This document shows positions 1-8,300 of a DNA stretch of 64,000 bases, in pieces (position 1 is the first letter of the stretch; the number at the start of each line of letters is the position of its first letter). Source of the stretch: Mycolicibacterium phocaicum (GTDB lineage: Bacteria; Actinomycetota; Actinomycetes; Mycobacteriales; Mycobacteriaceae); assembly GCF_010731115.1 (NCBI RefSeq), contig NZ_AP022616.1:4154001-4218000 (forward strand), read 5' to 3'. The translations under genes were made by a program, and so were the position numbers. The notes under the pieces were generated by a model. The model did no database searches and was not told the DNA's origin. It saw only the letters and a program-made list of their open reading frames with translations.

Positions 1-456
1 CATTGCAAGCATCCGCGCGGTCGAGGCGGGCGGGACGGTCACATAAAGAACCGGGAGTCGATTCGCGTCGTGCGGGAATCGGCGGCGGATATGCAGTTCG
101 TGGGTGCGGCCCAACTGTGTGAGCGCGGTGGTCTTGCCGGTGCCTGACTCCCCGGACACGATCAGGCCCCGCCGGGCGGAGATCTGGTTGCGGTTCAGCT
201 GCACCAGCAGTCGCGCGGTGGAGATGACCTTTTGGATCGTCGGGGTGTTCGCCAGAGGCAGGTCGCCGTGGTAGGCCTGCCGCGCCTCCGTGACCGCCTC
301 GCGCTCGGCGTCGGTGAGTAACTCCAGCGTGGCCGGGTTATGCCCATCGGGCGCGACAGGTTGGCGGTTCACGAACCGCCGCCACCCTTCCTTGGTGGTC
401 AGCGGCTCATCGGCCCCAACCTCGGCCCCGCCGTCACTGTCGTTGCAGGTCACCAT
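1..456 (-). CDS. TnsC/TniB-like AAA+ ATPase of the transposon (3' end beyond window)
   Basis: This is the transposition regulator that would link target choice to the TnsAB transposase. About 152 N-terminal residues are visible. A Walker A motif, GESGTGKTT, lies near residue 100 after a helical N-terminal region, as in TniB/TnsC proteins, and the frame stays open to the window edge. The ATG at 454-456 overlaps the last codons of the TnsB gene (ATGGTGA), indicating translational coupling. Walker B and the sensor motifs are not visible because the gene is cut by the window, so the family call rests on Walker A plus the neighbouring TnsB and TnsA genes. Confidence 0.8.
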   Translation of the reverse strand, partial: MVTCNDSDGGAEVGADEPLTTKEGWRRFVNRQPVAPDGHNPATLELLTDAEREAVTEARQAYHGDLPLANTPTIQKVISTARLLVQLNRNQISARRGLIVSGESGTGKTTALTQLGRTHELHIRRRFPHDANRLPVLYVTVPPASTARMLAM

Positions 457-2462
457 TTGTCGGCCTCGGCGGCGGCGTCGAACACCCCGAACGGGATCAC
501 CGTCGCCAATGGCTCGCCGGTTGACTCGGGCTCGGGCTCGGGATGGTCGGACGGCGCGATCAGCGAATTGGTCACGCTGGTCAGGCGGGTGCGGGCGGCG
601 ACCCGGTCGGTGCGCTTGTCGACCGGTCCGGCGGCTGCGCGGGTCAACAGGTCATCCAGCACGCGGGCGACCTGCGTTTCGTTGCTGTCGTCACCGCCGC
701 GCTGCGCGGTCAGGACGCGGGCGTGCCGCCAGGTGAACTCGGCGAACGGCGCGGTCACCATCGGCAGATGCGTCCACGGGACGGTCAGCCACCCGTCGCC
801 GGTGCGCACGAACACCCGGGTCGCGTCATACGGGTCGTAGTGGACCTCCCAGAGCCCGCGGCGGGCGGTCACGCCGGAGTGCTGCAACCGTAGTGGCCCG
901 AGTTCGGGAATGTCGTAGGTGCGGTAGTTGATGGTGATGCCGTAGGCGTTGATCTGCCGCCAGGTCACCGGCAGCAACTCCAAATAGTCTTCTCCGGTCA
1001 GGGTCAGTGGCAGATATCCGGCCGCGGCGACCAGCGCGGCGTACATCTCGTTCGGGCTGAGCATGCGGCGCGGTGCCAGTGGGTCGCGTAGCGCGTCGTG
1101 CGGGCGGGTCTGCCAGCCGGCCAGCAGCCACTCATCGAGCAGGTCCTGCAACTCGGTCAGCGTCCACGCCCCGGACACGTCGGCTCCGCGCCGGGTCGGG
1201 TTCGGACCGGTGTAGGAGGCGACGTGTTGGCAGAACAGCGTGTTGATCGACCCAAACGTGGCCTCCACGATCGCCTTGTCCGTCGGGGTGCGGGGCCGGG
1301 CCTGCTGCACGGAAATCCCTAACCGCTCACATGCTCTGGTGAACGTTTCGGACACGAACACTTTTCCGCCGTCGATGGTGATCGTGTCCGGCACGATCAC
1401 CGGCTTGGCTGCCGCCAGCTCCATCCGCGCGTCGATGTCCAGCAGCCGTGCGTGCGGCAACACCGATGCCGACATCCGCAACGCGTGATTCCAGCCGGGG
1501 CGCATCGGTTCGGGCACCAGCATCCGCGCCAGCAGCAACGCGGCGTCCACCGCTTTCGTTCCGACCGGCCGCAGCACCGCCGCGCAGATCGTGCGGGTGG
1601 CCACGTCCACCACGATTGTCAAGTCCGCGCGTGCCGGTGTGCCGTCATCGAGCAGGACCAGCACGTCGATCGGGGTCGAATCGATCTGCACCTGCTCACC
1701 GGGCCGCGCGGCGAAGGACGGGGTGAACATCCCAGCCGGACGGTTCGCCGTCTGCCGCCGTGTGACCGCCGACCCGAAACTGTGCCGACCGGTAGCCAAG
1801 GCGTCGATCAGCCGGTAAAACGCGGAGCGACCCGGCAGCGGCACCACCCCCGGCCCGTGCTCAGCCTCCAGTTGTTGAACGACCCGGCGCATCAGCCGCG
1901 TGCGCGTGCCGGTCGAGGTGTTCGTCTCGGCCTCCAGCGCCGCCCGTACCGCCGCGACCACCCGCGCATCAGCGCGTCCAGTGATCGCTGCCTCACGCGC
2001 ACCGCGTTGATCAACCAAACCCCACAAACCCTGCTGTGCATAGCGGGCACGGCGCGAGTGCATCGTGCGCACGCTCACCCCCAGCTCTGCCGCTTTACGC
2101 TCAGCCCGCTGGCTCACCGTGCTCACCGCCGGGTCGAACCCATCCCGAGGCACCGATCCCGGCTCCGCTCCCGGCGCCAGCCCTGTGTCGACCTCGACTA
2201 CATGCCGCTCCCACTCCCGCGCCGCGTCGACGACGCCAGTCGGCAGGCCGTCCAGCAGCCCGAACGGCTCCACCCCGACCCGCTCAACGTGACCCAGCAG
2301 CTCGAAGTCCGGACAGGACAACAGATGCGATACCAGCACGACCTGCTCGACACCGTCGTCCGACCGCAGCCGCACCGACGTGCCAACCAGCCCCAGCACC
2401 TGGTGCTCGCCGCCGTCGAACACCACCCGGTCGCCCGGGCGCAGCACCGCCGGCCGCGTCAC
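450..2462 (-). CDS. TnsB/TniA-like DDE transposase (rve core, Mu-type C-terminal domain)
   Basis: A 670-residue transposase that would catalyse strand transfer of the Tn7-like element. An HTH-like segment lies around residues 115-140. The catalytic triad can be read as D261 (QIDSTP), D364 (TIDGGK) and E400 (AIVEATF); D364 and E400 are separated by exactly 35 residues, the classic D-x35-E spacing. The C-terminal third is a Mu-transposase-like beta domain and a basic tail. The GTG start at 2462 overlaps the stop of the TnsA remnant (GTGA), and the stop overlaps the start of the ATPase gene. The frame is intact, so the core transposase is probably still functional although its TnsA partner is interrupted. 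Confidence 0.88.
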   Translation of the reverse strand: MTRPAVLRPGDRVVFDGGEHQVLGLVGTSVRLRSDDGVEQVVLVSHLLSCPDFELLGHVERVGVEPFGLLDGLPTGVVDAAREWERHVVEVDTGLAPGAEPGSVPRDGFDPAVSTVSQRAERKAAELGVSVRTMHSRRARYAQQGLWGLVDQRGAREAAITGRADARVVAAVRAALEAETNTSTGTRTRLMRRVVQQLEAEHGPGVVPLPGRSAFYRLIDALATGRHSFGSAVTRRQTANRPAGMFTPSFAARPGEQVQIDSTPIDVLVLLDDGTPARADLTIVVDVATRTICAAVLRPVGTKAVDAALLLARMLVPEPMRPGWNHALRMSASVLPHARLLDIDARMELAAAKPVIVPDTITIDGGKVFVSETFTRACERLGISVQQARPRTPTDKAIVEATFGSINTLFCQHVASYTGPNPTRRGADVSGAWTLTELQDLLDEWLLAGWQTRPHDALRDPLAPRRMLSPNEMYAALVAAAGYLPLTLTGEDYLELLPVTWRQINAYGITINYRTYDIPELGPLRLQHSGVTARRGLWEVHYDPYDATRVFVRTGDGWLTVPWTHLPMVTAPFAEFTWRHARVLTAQRGGDDSNETQVARVLDDLLTRAAAGPVDKRTDRVAARTRLTSVTNSLIAPSDHPEPEPESTGEPLATVIPFGVFDAAAEADKW

Positions 2463-2710
2463 GCGCTCACCACCGGTGTCGCCTCACCCAGCGGAACCGA
2501 CAAGTCCGCGGTCAACCTTTGCCGCCAGAGCAGATGAAACAACACCGGCAGCACCGCAATCGGATCCCCCACCGCCTGCGCGCCGGCCAGCAGCGGCATC
2601 GGCGCAGCGAACGCCCCCAGCAGCGATGCGGCCACCGCCGGGACGTCGTGGCGCTCGTGGCGGTAGCTCGACAGCCATCGCAGATTGCCTTGCAGCACCG
2701 GGTCCAAACC
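2459..2710 (-). pseudogene. 3' fragment of the TnsA-like endonuclease gene
   Basis: This fragment encodes the last ~81 residues (from LDPVLQGNLRWL) of a TnsA-like protein whose 5' part lies at 6039-6549. Removing the insertion at 2711-6038 together with one copy of the CCAAACC duplication joins the two parts exactly in frame as ...VAGL-DPVLQ..., giving a product of about 251 residues. A TTG at 2707 could serve as an internal start, but the nuclease domain would be missing. The stop overlaps the GTG of the TnsB gene. Confidence 0.85.
2704..2710. repeat. Target-site duplication, left copy (CCAAACC)
   Basis: The 7 bases CCAAACC flank the insertion sequence directly on both sides (second copy 6039-6045). 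Because TG follows in both contexts, a 9-base match can be drawn; the 7-base version assumes the IS begins with TG. Confidence 0.85.
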
Positions 2711-2721
2711 TGTTGGCCGTC
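2711..2721. repeat. IS terminal inverted repeat, left
   Basis: TGTTGGCCGTC; pairs with the inverted right end at 6028-6038 with one mismatch. Beyond 11 bases the two ends share only scattered similarity. Confidence 0.8.
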
Positions 2722-2774
2722 GTTGAAGATGACGATGTCGGCGTCATCGGTGTTGATGACGATGCACTGATGAG

Positions 2775-2807
2775 AACGCCCCGCTCGACTGTGGCGAGCG
2801 GGGCGTT
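2775..2807. terminator. Perfect 13-bp hairpin near the IS left end
   Basis: AACGCCCCGCTCG (2775-2787) and its exact inverse (2795-2807) flank a 7-base loop. It lies 67 bases beyond the stop of the ATPase gene and could end the leftward IS transcript or insulate the element. No strong T-run follows on the minus strand, so bidirectional stem function or a structural role is also possible. Confidence 0.55.
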
Positions 2808-2873
2808 TGTGATCTCGGTGACGGGATCCTCGTCGCGGTGACGTGGTCGTCGCCGTGGTGAAGCGGATCGGGT

Positions 2874-3686
2874 TCAGTCGGTTGCTGTTTCGCTGATGGC
2901 GATGCGGGCGGCTTTCTCCCCGACGATGGAGTGCCCGGCGGCGAACGCGGCCGTGAGCGCGTGCAGGGCGAGATTGTTGACCGCACGCGGATGTCCACGG
3001 GAGGCGTTGTGGATCAGGGTCATCGCGTCGTCGGCGAACAGCGCATCGGAGCGGCCGGCGATCTTGGTGTGATGCCCGATGTAGTCGGCGGTGTCGGCCG
3101 CTGTCATGCCGGGCAGGGTGTAGCGCACGGCGATGCGCTGATCCAACGCGGCCAGAACACCCAGACGCAGTCGGTGCCGCAGGGTGGGTTGCCCGACCAG
3201 GACCACGGCGAACGGTGAACCACTGTCCATGTCGTGGTTGGTCAGCAGCCGGATCGCTTCGAGTTGATGGTTGTCGAGCAGGTGGGCTTCATCGACGACT
3301 AACACGGGGTTGCGGCCACGTTCAGCGTGCTCGGCGGCCAAGGCGTCTGCGGCTTGGGGAGCCAGCCGGGCGGTGTGAAACGCCGGGGTGTGCCCGAGGG
3401 TGGCCACGATGTGGGTGAGCATGCCGCGCACCCCGATGGTGGGGTTGGCGAGGTAGATGATTACGTGCCGCGCCGGATCCAAGGTGGCTGCCGCGCGGAT
3501 CGCGACGGTTTTGCCAGCGCCGACTTCGCCGGTGATGACGCCGATGGCGCATTGGTCCACACACCAGCCGATGCGGGCGATCGCTTCGCTGTGGCCGGGG
3601 TGGCGGTGCAGCATCGACGGCGCCAGATCCCGCCCGAACGGCATCCGTGTGAAGCCCCAATGTGATTGCAACCGTTGAATACTCAC
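2874..3686 (-). CDS. ExeA-like AAA ATPase, transposition helper of the IS
   Basis: A 270-residue ATPase of the ExeA/GspA-like family found beside DDE transposases, analogous to IstB or TniB helpers that deliver the transposase to target DNA. Walker A reads GEVGAGKTVA at about residues 53-62 and Walker B reads LVVDEAHLL at about 127-135; a sensor-like GQPTLRHRL segment follows. The GTG start at 3686 overlaps the transposase stop (GTGA), so it is translated as the second gene of the IS operon. Unlike its two upstream IS neighbours, its frame is intact. Confidence 0.85.
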   Translation of the reverse strand: MSIQRLQSHWGFTRMPFGRDLAPSMLHRHPGHSEAIARIGWCVDQCAIGVITGEVGAGKTVAIRAAATLDPARHVIIYLANPTIGVRGMLTHIVATLGHTPAFHTARLAPQAADALAAEHAERGRNPVLVVDEAHLLDNHQLEAIRLLTNHDMDSGSPFAVVLVGQPTLRHRLRLGVLAALDQRIAVRYTLPGMTAADTADYIGHHTKIAGRSDALFADDAMTLIHNASRGHPRAVNNLALHALTAAFAAGHSIVGEKAARIAISETATD

Positions 3687-5143
3687 GCCGACACCCCGTC
3701 CTCGAACTCGTCCTCGGTGGGAGCGAGGTCGGTGATCGAGAGCTGAGCGGCGACCTGGTCGCCGTCGGAGTCGGTTCCGTAGAGGGCGTGATAGCCGATA
3801 CGTTCATCCTCACGCAGCTGCTCGTGATGGGCGGCAGCGGTCAACGCCAGGTAATCGATCCCCGTCGTTGCCGGCGGGTCTCGACGGTCTCGGGTCGGGC
3901 TTTCGGGTGGGCATGGCGGCTGATGGTGTGCGGTGTCGCGGCACCGAAACTCTGGTCGCGGTGGCGGACCTCGACGGTCTGCAGGTCGAACGGGGAGAAC
4001 ACCAGCTCCACGCGGCGCCCGGCCAGGGCGGGGTCGACCTGGTAGGTGTTGGAATGCAGGGAGACGGTGGCGGTCTTGGTCACCACCCGAAATTCCGACC
4101 ACAAGAACGCCTCGGTCAGATCCGCCGCCGTCGGCAACTCCGGAGTGTGACCAAGGCGGTCCCAGCCGGTGTCCCAGCGCTCCAGTGGGGATTGCCCGGT
4201 CTCGGTATGGGTGCGGCGGTGGTATTCGGTCTCGACCCAGGCCATGAACAGCCGGTTGAGCTCCAACAGCGCACCGGTGTGGTCGACCCCGGCGGCGGCG
4301 AGGTCCTCGGTGGTGGTGTCGGTGACCTCAACGAGGAACTGCCCACGCACGGTGCGGAAGAACCGTTCAATCTTGCCCCGTCCTGCGGGCGCCCGGGCGC
4401 CGAATGTACCAGTCGGATACCGAGTTTCGCGCACGCCCGCAGCAGCCAGGCATCGACGAACGCCGAACCATTGTCGACATAAATCGAGGCTGGCACGCCG
4501 CGGGCGGCCAGCGCGGGTTTGAGCGCGGCCGCCAGACGCACGGTGTCCTCGGCGAACCCGAACCGGTGACCGACCACCAACCGAGAATGGTCGTCGAGGA
4601 AGGCGAACAGGTAGGTCTTGCGGTCACCGACCCGCGGACCGTGCAGAGCGTCGCCGACCCACAGTTCGTTGGGGTCGGCGGCTTCGAACCGGCCGAACAC
4701 CTCCCTGGCGCCACCGGCGGCGGGCCCATCAGCTCGCAGCGATGGAAATGGCGCAGCAGGGTCGATTCCGAGGGCGCCCAGCCGGTGGCGGTGCGCAGGA
4801 TGCGGGCCACCTGGGCGGTGGTGCGTGACGGATTCTCCCGCTTCAACGAGGCGGCCAGCTCCAGCACCCCGACGTCGGTGCGGGTGGCCAGCCGGCGCGG
4901 CTCGGGCACCAGGGCTTCGAACCCGCCGGCCCGGTAACGCCGGATCCAGCGGTCCAGGGTCGGTCGTGCGATCTGCACCCGGGTGCCGAACGGGTCGACA
5001 TGGGTGCGCTGCGCGATCTCGCGGACCAGTCGGCCACGCTGTTTGGTCGACAACCCGGCCTCCAGGGCGGGGCAGATCAGCTGATACCGGAACAAGCCGA
5101 TCGCCTGGACCCGCTCGCGACGCTTGTGTTCTTCCAACGACAC
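3683..5143 (-). pseudogene. DDE (rve) transposase of the IS, three frameshifts
   Basis: Homology-like reading continues through three frames. GTG start at 5143 (MSLEEHKRRERVQ), N-terminal HTH (REIAQRTHVDPFGTRVQIARP region), first shift near 4711-4722 (after HRCELMGPP), catalytic Asp in LWVGDALHGP and IYVDNGSAF, second shift near 4381 (after SAPGRPQ), catalytic Glu in GKIERFFRT, third shift near 3877 (before PATTGIDYLAL), ending ...EFEDGVSA at 3683. Each break is repaired by adding one base to a G or C run. With the bases restored the protein has about 487 residues and the second Asp to Glu spacing is exactly 35, which confirms the reconstruction. There are no in-frame stops or obvious substitutions, so the lesions are very recent or are sequence errors. 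Confidence 0.85.
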
Positions 5144-5209
5144 CGTTTCTCCTCACACATTCGATGGCCCGACCCGAAACCATTTGTCGGGCAGGTGCCT
5201 TCGCGAGGA

Positions 5210-5839
5210 TCACCGATTCCCACGTGGCGCATCAGGGGCAACTGGTGTTGCGAACGGCGTCTGCCGCGTCGTCGGCCAGCCCGGTGCTAGCAGTTGGCCG
5301 CCGCTGACCGCGACCATCACCTGTACCGGCGTCACCGCGCCCACCAACCCGGCCGGCCCGAACCGCTGCCCGATCGCCACCGCCGCGGCATCGACCGCGG
5401 CCACCACCTCACCCCAGCCGCAGCCTTGATCGTCACGTCGATCCCGATGAGCACCGCCATCTGAATGAACCACGCCCGGATCGCCTCCAGTCGGCCGCCG
5501 GCCCGGCGCAGCCAGCCCGCACCGTGGTCGCCGGCACGTTGAGTCGAGCAGCGATCCGGCGATGCCCAACCCCCTGTGCGCGAGCAGCCAATGCCATCCA
5601 AATCTGTTCGGCTGCATACGCTCTGCGCAGCATCACCGTGACCGGCAACAACACGTGCGTCACCAGACACGATCGGCATCGCGCCCGCCGTGGCCGAACC
5701 GCACCGGCCAGACCCACCACGCGGCGACTGCGGGCGAATCCCCAACCACCCAGCACGCCCTGTGAGCACGCCGGGCATCTGATCAGCCCGCCGCCAACCG
5801 GGACTCGACGCAGACCAGATCAGCCTCTACCGTCACCAT
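5210..5839 (-). pseudogene. Zinc-ribbon/HTH accessory gene of the IS (DUF6431-like), three frameshifts
   Basis: Starting at an ATG (5839) with an upstream GGAGG, the reading frame runs MVTVEADLVCVESRLAAG and then needs single-base insertions near 5787, 5517 and 5424 to continue. The restored product is about 210 residues, with a zinc ribbon made of RCPAC and CRSC pairs, an HTH (HRRIAARLNVPATTVRGWL) and a conserved GWGEVVAAVDAAAVAIGQRF block. I recognise this as resembling DUF6431 proteins that accompany this type of IS in actinobacteria. As in the transposase gene, all three lesions are one-base contractions of G/C runs. Confidence 0.7.
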
Positions 5840-6027
5840 CGGTGCCTCCGTGCACTACAGCGCGGCACCCTGCGAGCCCGCCAAGACTTCAGCGGGGTGC
5901 CGCGCGACCCATCAGTTCCTCATCACACTGATGGTGCACACGACCAAGATCAAGCCGGCGGGCCACGCCACCGATCACATCGGCAAGATCAATGACGAAT
6001 GGCCACCCCGTGATAGCCATCCAGAGA

Positions 6028-6038
6028 GACGGTCAACA
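6028..6038. repeat. IS terminal inverted repeat, right
   Basis: GACGGTCAACA, the inverse of TGTTGACCGTC; matches the left end at 10 of 11 positions. Confidence 0.8.
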
Positions 6039-6045
6039 CCAAACC
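6039..6045. repeat. Target-site duplication, right copy (CCAAACC)
   Basis: Direct copy of 2704-2710 on the other side of the IS; proves insertion into a previously continuous gene. Confidence 0.85.
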
Positions 6046-6549
6046 TGCGACCAGCCGATACTCCCAACCCAGCCTCTCGCACACCCGCTCTGTGACGGCG
6101 AACTTCACCAGGTCCCGCGCACGGCGCCGCTCCACCGGGCGGCAGTCGATCACCAACACGCAGCCGTCGCTACAGCGGGCGAACAAGTCCGGCGCGTGCG
6201 ACACCGGCTTGCCGTGCGCATCGGTCCAGTGAAGCCAGAACGGCTGCGCCGCAATGCCGACCACCCGCGAATCGAAATCCAACAGCATCACGTGATCGCG
6301 CTCCAACCACGACTCGAACCCGACATGGCCACCGGTCGTCGCGCACCACCACCGGCCACTCAAATGCCGCTGCCCCTTACGCGGTCTGTACCGCCGCACC
6401 GGCAGCCCCTCCTCGAACGGCGCACCCGCAGCCGCATCGAGAGCGGAACGCTGCCACTCACCGTCGGCGGTCACCCACTCGAACTCCACGCACCCGGTCT
6501 CGATCACCATCGTGGCCGCCCCGGCCAGGATCGCCGTCACGGCCAACAT
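6039..6549 (-). pseudogene. 5' fragment of the TnsA-like heteromeric transposase endonuclease
   Basis: TnsA makes the 5' cuts that, together with TnsB, allow cut-and-paste movement. This fragment carries the nuclease core: FESWLERDH (Glu), the actinobacterial TnsA-like segment with AQPFWLHW, then HAPDLF (Asp) followed by VLVIDCRP. After VAGL the frame enters the IS and stops 14 codons later. The start may be the ATG at 6549 (GGGGAAG lies very close upstream) or the internal ATG at 6510. Because the C-terminal ~80 residues are lost, the transposon probably no longer moves by cut-and-paste unless another TnsA is supplied. Confidence 0.83.
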
Positions 6550-6567
6550 GCTTCCCCATTATCGGAC

Positions 6568-6671
6568 TACTGCACCGTAGCGACTCGCACCCAACTGCAA
6601 CCTCTACCCGGACACTGCAGCACCCACTGCAACCTTCATCGGGGCACTGCAACCTTCGCCCGGACGCGACA
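6568..6671. repeat. Tn7-like right end with TnsB-site-like repeats
   Basis: ACTGCA occurs five times (about 6568, 6594, 6614, 6626 and 6646). The two outermost full copies, CACTGCAACCTT at 6625-6636 and 6645-6656, are spaced exactly 20 bases apart, and a weaker AACTGCAACCT lies at 6593-6603. The minus strand end reads TGTCGCGTCC at 6671. Clustered direct repeats next to a TGT terminus are the usual arrangement of TnsB-binding sites. Confidence 0.65.
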
Positions 6672-6672
6672 G

Positions 6673-7392
6673 TTGACGTCGATCAAGCGACGCTCGGCAG
6701 CGGACGAGGTGCACGACCAGCTGCTCAAGCAGCTCGTCGCGGGCGCCCAGCCGCCAGGCTCGCGCCTGCCGAGTGAGCGCAAGCTGGCCGAGGTACTGGG
6801 CGTATCGCGGCCCGTGGTGCGTGAGGCGATCCAGCGGCTGGTCGCGTCCGGGCATCTCGATGTCCGGCAGGGTGACGGCGCCGTCGTCAACGACATCACC
6901 CGCACAGGCGGCCTTGATCTACTGCCCTACCTGCTGGTGGAGGCGCCCGACGGGGCGATGGTGAACCCGTCGGTGGTGCGCAGCGTCCTGGAGGTGCGGG
7001 AGTACCTCGGCCCGTGGATCGCCGAACGGGCGGCGGCGCGGTCGGGACGCGGTCTCGCCGAACCACTGGCGCGGGCCCTCGCCGACATCGAGCGCGCGCA
7101 GAGCGGGCCGACGCAACAGCTGGCCGCCCTTGATTTCTGGAATTGCCTTGTCACCGGGGCGAATTCGATCGCGATGACGCTGATCTTCAACGGGATGCGC
7201 CGGGTGTACGAACCGATGCTCGCGGTCGTCGCCGACGCCGTGGCCGCCGCCGAACCCGCGGCCGGGTACCGCAAGCTCGCCGAGGCGGTGACGTCGGGCT
7301 CCGCGCTGAAAGCGCGCCGAGCCGCGTCGACCGTGCTCGGCGGCGCCACGACGGTGCTCACCGAATTTCTCGACCAGATGGAGGCGCAGTGA
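6673..7392 (+). CDS. GntR-family regulator (FadR-like), start region replaced by the transposon end
   Basis: A winged-helix GntR domain occupies roughly residues 10-72 (LPSERKLAEVLGVSRPVVREAIQRL), followed by an all-helical FadR/FCD-like ligand domain. The frame is open far upstream through transposon DNA, so the only sensible start in chromosomal sequence is the TTG at 6673, two bases inside the host side of the transposon end. No Shine-Dalgarno is visible and the native promoter would have been separated by the insertion. The gene overlaps the next one (GTGA at 7389), so it probably controls or is co-expressed with the hydroxylase. The original N-terminus may have been a few residues longer. 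Confidence 0.8.
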   Translation: MTSIKRRSAADEVHDQLLKQLVAGAQPPGSRLPSERKLAEVLGVSRPVVREAIQRLVASGHLDVRQGDGAVVNDITRTGGLDLLPYLLVEAPDGAMVNPSVVRSVLEVREYLGPWIAERAAARSGRGLAEPLARALADIERAQSGPTQQLAALDFWNCLVTGANSIAMTLIFNGMRRVYEPMLAVVADAVAAAEPAAGYRKLAEAVTSGSALKARRAASTVLGGATTVLTEFLDQMEAQ

Positions 7393-8057
7393 CGATCACC
7401 GGTACCCGGGGCGTGACCCTCGGCCAGGCGGCCCGCGAGTTCTGGCGTCATCCGACGCCGTGGATGATCCTGACGCTCGTGGTCGGGGCGGTCGCAGCGC
7501 GGATCGCCGTCGGCGGCCTGGCGCTACGCGACCTGTGGGCGCCCCTGGTACTCGCGCTGCTGTTCCCGTTCGTGGAGTGGGTGATTCACGTCTTCATCCT
7601 GCACTGGCGACCACGGAAACTCGGCCGCGTCACAGTGGACACCCTCGTCGCCCGCGACCATCGACGACACCACGCGAATCCCCGCGAGATCGACCTGGTG
7701 TTCATCCCGACCCCGACACTGCCGTGGCTCATCGCGGCGATCGTGGCACTGCCGCTTGGCATCGGCGCCCTGGTGGGTGCGCCGGTTTCGGCCACGCTGT
7801 CGTTCGTCGTTGTCGAATCGCTGATCCTGATGGGCTATGAGTGGACGCACTACCTCGTCCACACCGACTACAAGCCGCGCCACCGCTTCTACAAGGCGGT
7901 GTGGCGCAATCATCGCCTGCACCATTTCAAGAACGAGCACTACTGGTTCTCGGTCACCACGTCAGGCACCTCCGACCGGGTGCTCGGCACCTACCCGGAC
8001 CCCGCCACCGTCGAGACCAGTCCCACGGCGAAGAACCTGCACGGTTCCCTGAATTAG
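7389..8057 (+). CDS. Sterol desaturase / fatty acid hydroxylase family membrane protein
   Basis: A 222-residue diiron membrane hydroxylase. The histidine clusters expected for the family are visible: HVFILH, DHRRHH, HYLVH and NHRLHH followed by HYWF. Hydrophobic segments flank them (about residues 25-60 and 105-150). The substrate cannot be read from sequence; lipid, sterol or carotenoid hydroxylation is usual for the family. GTG start at 7389 overlaps the stop of the GntR gene, giving a two-gene operon now placed directly beside a transposon end. No gene is seen from 8058 to 8300. Confidence 0.8.
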   Translation: MTITGTRGVTLGQAAREFWRHPTPWMILTLVVGAVAARIAVGGLALRDLWAPLVLALLFPFVEWVIHVFILHWRPRKLGRVTVDTLVARDHRRHHANPREIDLVFIPTPTLPWLIAAIVALPLGIGALVGAPVSATLSFVVVESLILMGYEWTHYLVHTDYKPRHRFYKAVWRNHRLHHFKNEHYWFSVTTSGTSDRVLGTYPDPATVETSPTAKNLHGSLN

Positions 8058-8300
8058 GGATGCGGGTCGGTAACAAGGATGGGGTCCTCATCGATTTTTG
8101 CGGATGACTGTGCGTCTACGCAGTTGGGTACTCGTACTTTTTCTACGGCAGTGCACAGTCAACGTCCACAAGACATTTGCTTGTCAAGTGCCCAGCACTT
8201 GGCGATCCGACGGTGCAACCAGAGCGCCTCTGCCCACGAATTTGCGATCTGACCGCACGCTCGCGCTACACCCCACCCGAACCGTTACCGACCCACGCTC

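Larger units (their letters stand above)
2711..6038 (-). mobile_element. 3,328-bp insertion sequence inside the TnsA-like gene
   Basis: The element is bounded by imperfect 11-bp terminal inverted repeats (TGTTGGCCGTC at 2711-2721; inverted TGTTGACCGTC at 6028-6038, 10 of 11 matching) and a 7-bp target duplication. It encodes, leftwards, a zinc-ribbon/HTH accessory protein, a DDE transposase and an ExeA-like AAA ATPase. The combination of an rve-type DDE transposase with an ExeA-like ATPase is familiar in actinobacteria, but I do not assign an ISfinder name. The stretch 5840-6027 shows no gene. Confidence 0.88.
1..6671 (-). mobile_element. Terminal part of a Tn7-like transposon
   Basis: Three leftward genes have the composition of a Tn7-type transposase: a TnsA-like endonuclease (broken), a TnsB-like DDE transposase and a TnsC/TniB-like ATPase, coupled by 4- to 7-base overlaps. 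The right boundary is placed at 6671 because the minus strand there begins TGTCGC and is followed inward by several copies of an ACTGCA-containing repeat, as expected for TnsB-binding ends. The left end, any TniQ/TnsD targeting gene and the cargo lie outside the window. The exact boundary is inferred from the TG end and the repeats. Confidence 0.7.

Noticed and set aside
1452..2537. 361-codon plus-strand open frame opposite the TnsB gene
   Set aside because: It is antisense to a gene with a perfect D-x35-E triad, has Arg/His/Gln-rich composition and no motifs; a GC-rich shadow frame.
3683..5143. Programmed ribosomal frameshifting in the IS transposase
   Set aside because: Three breaks in this gene and three more in its neighbour, none at a classic slippery heptamer, argue for deletions or sequence errors rather than programmed shifts.
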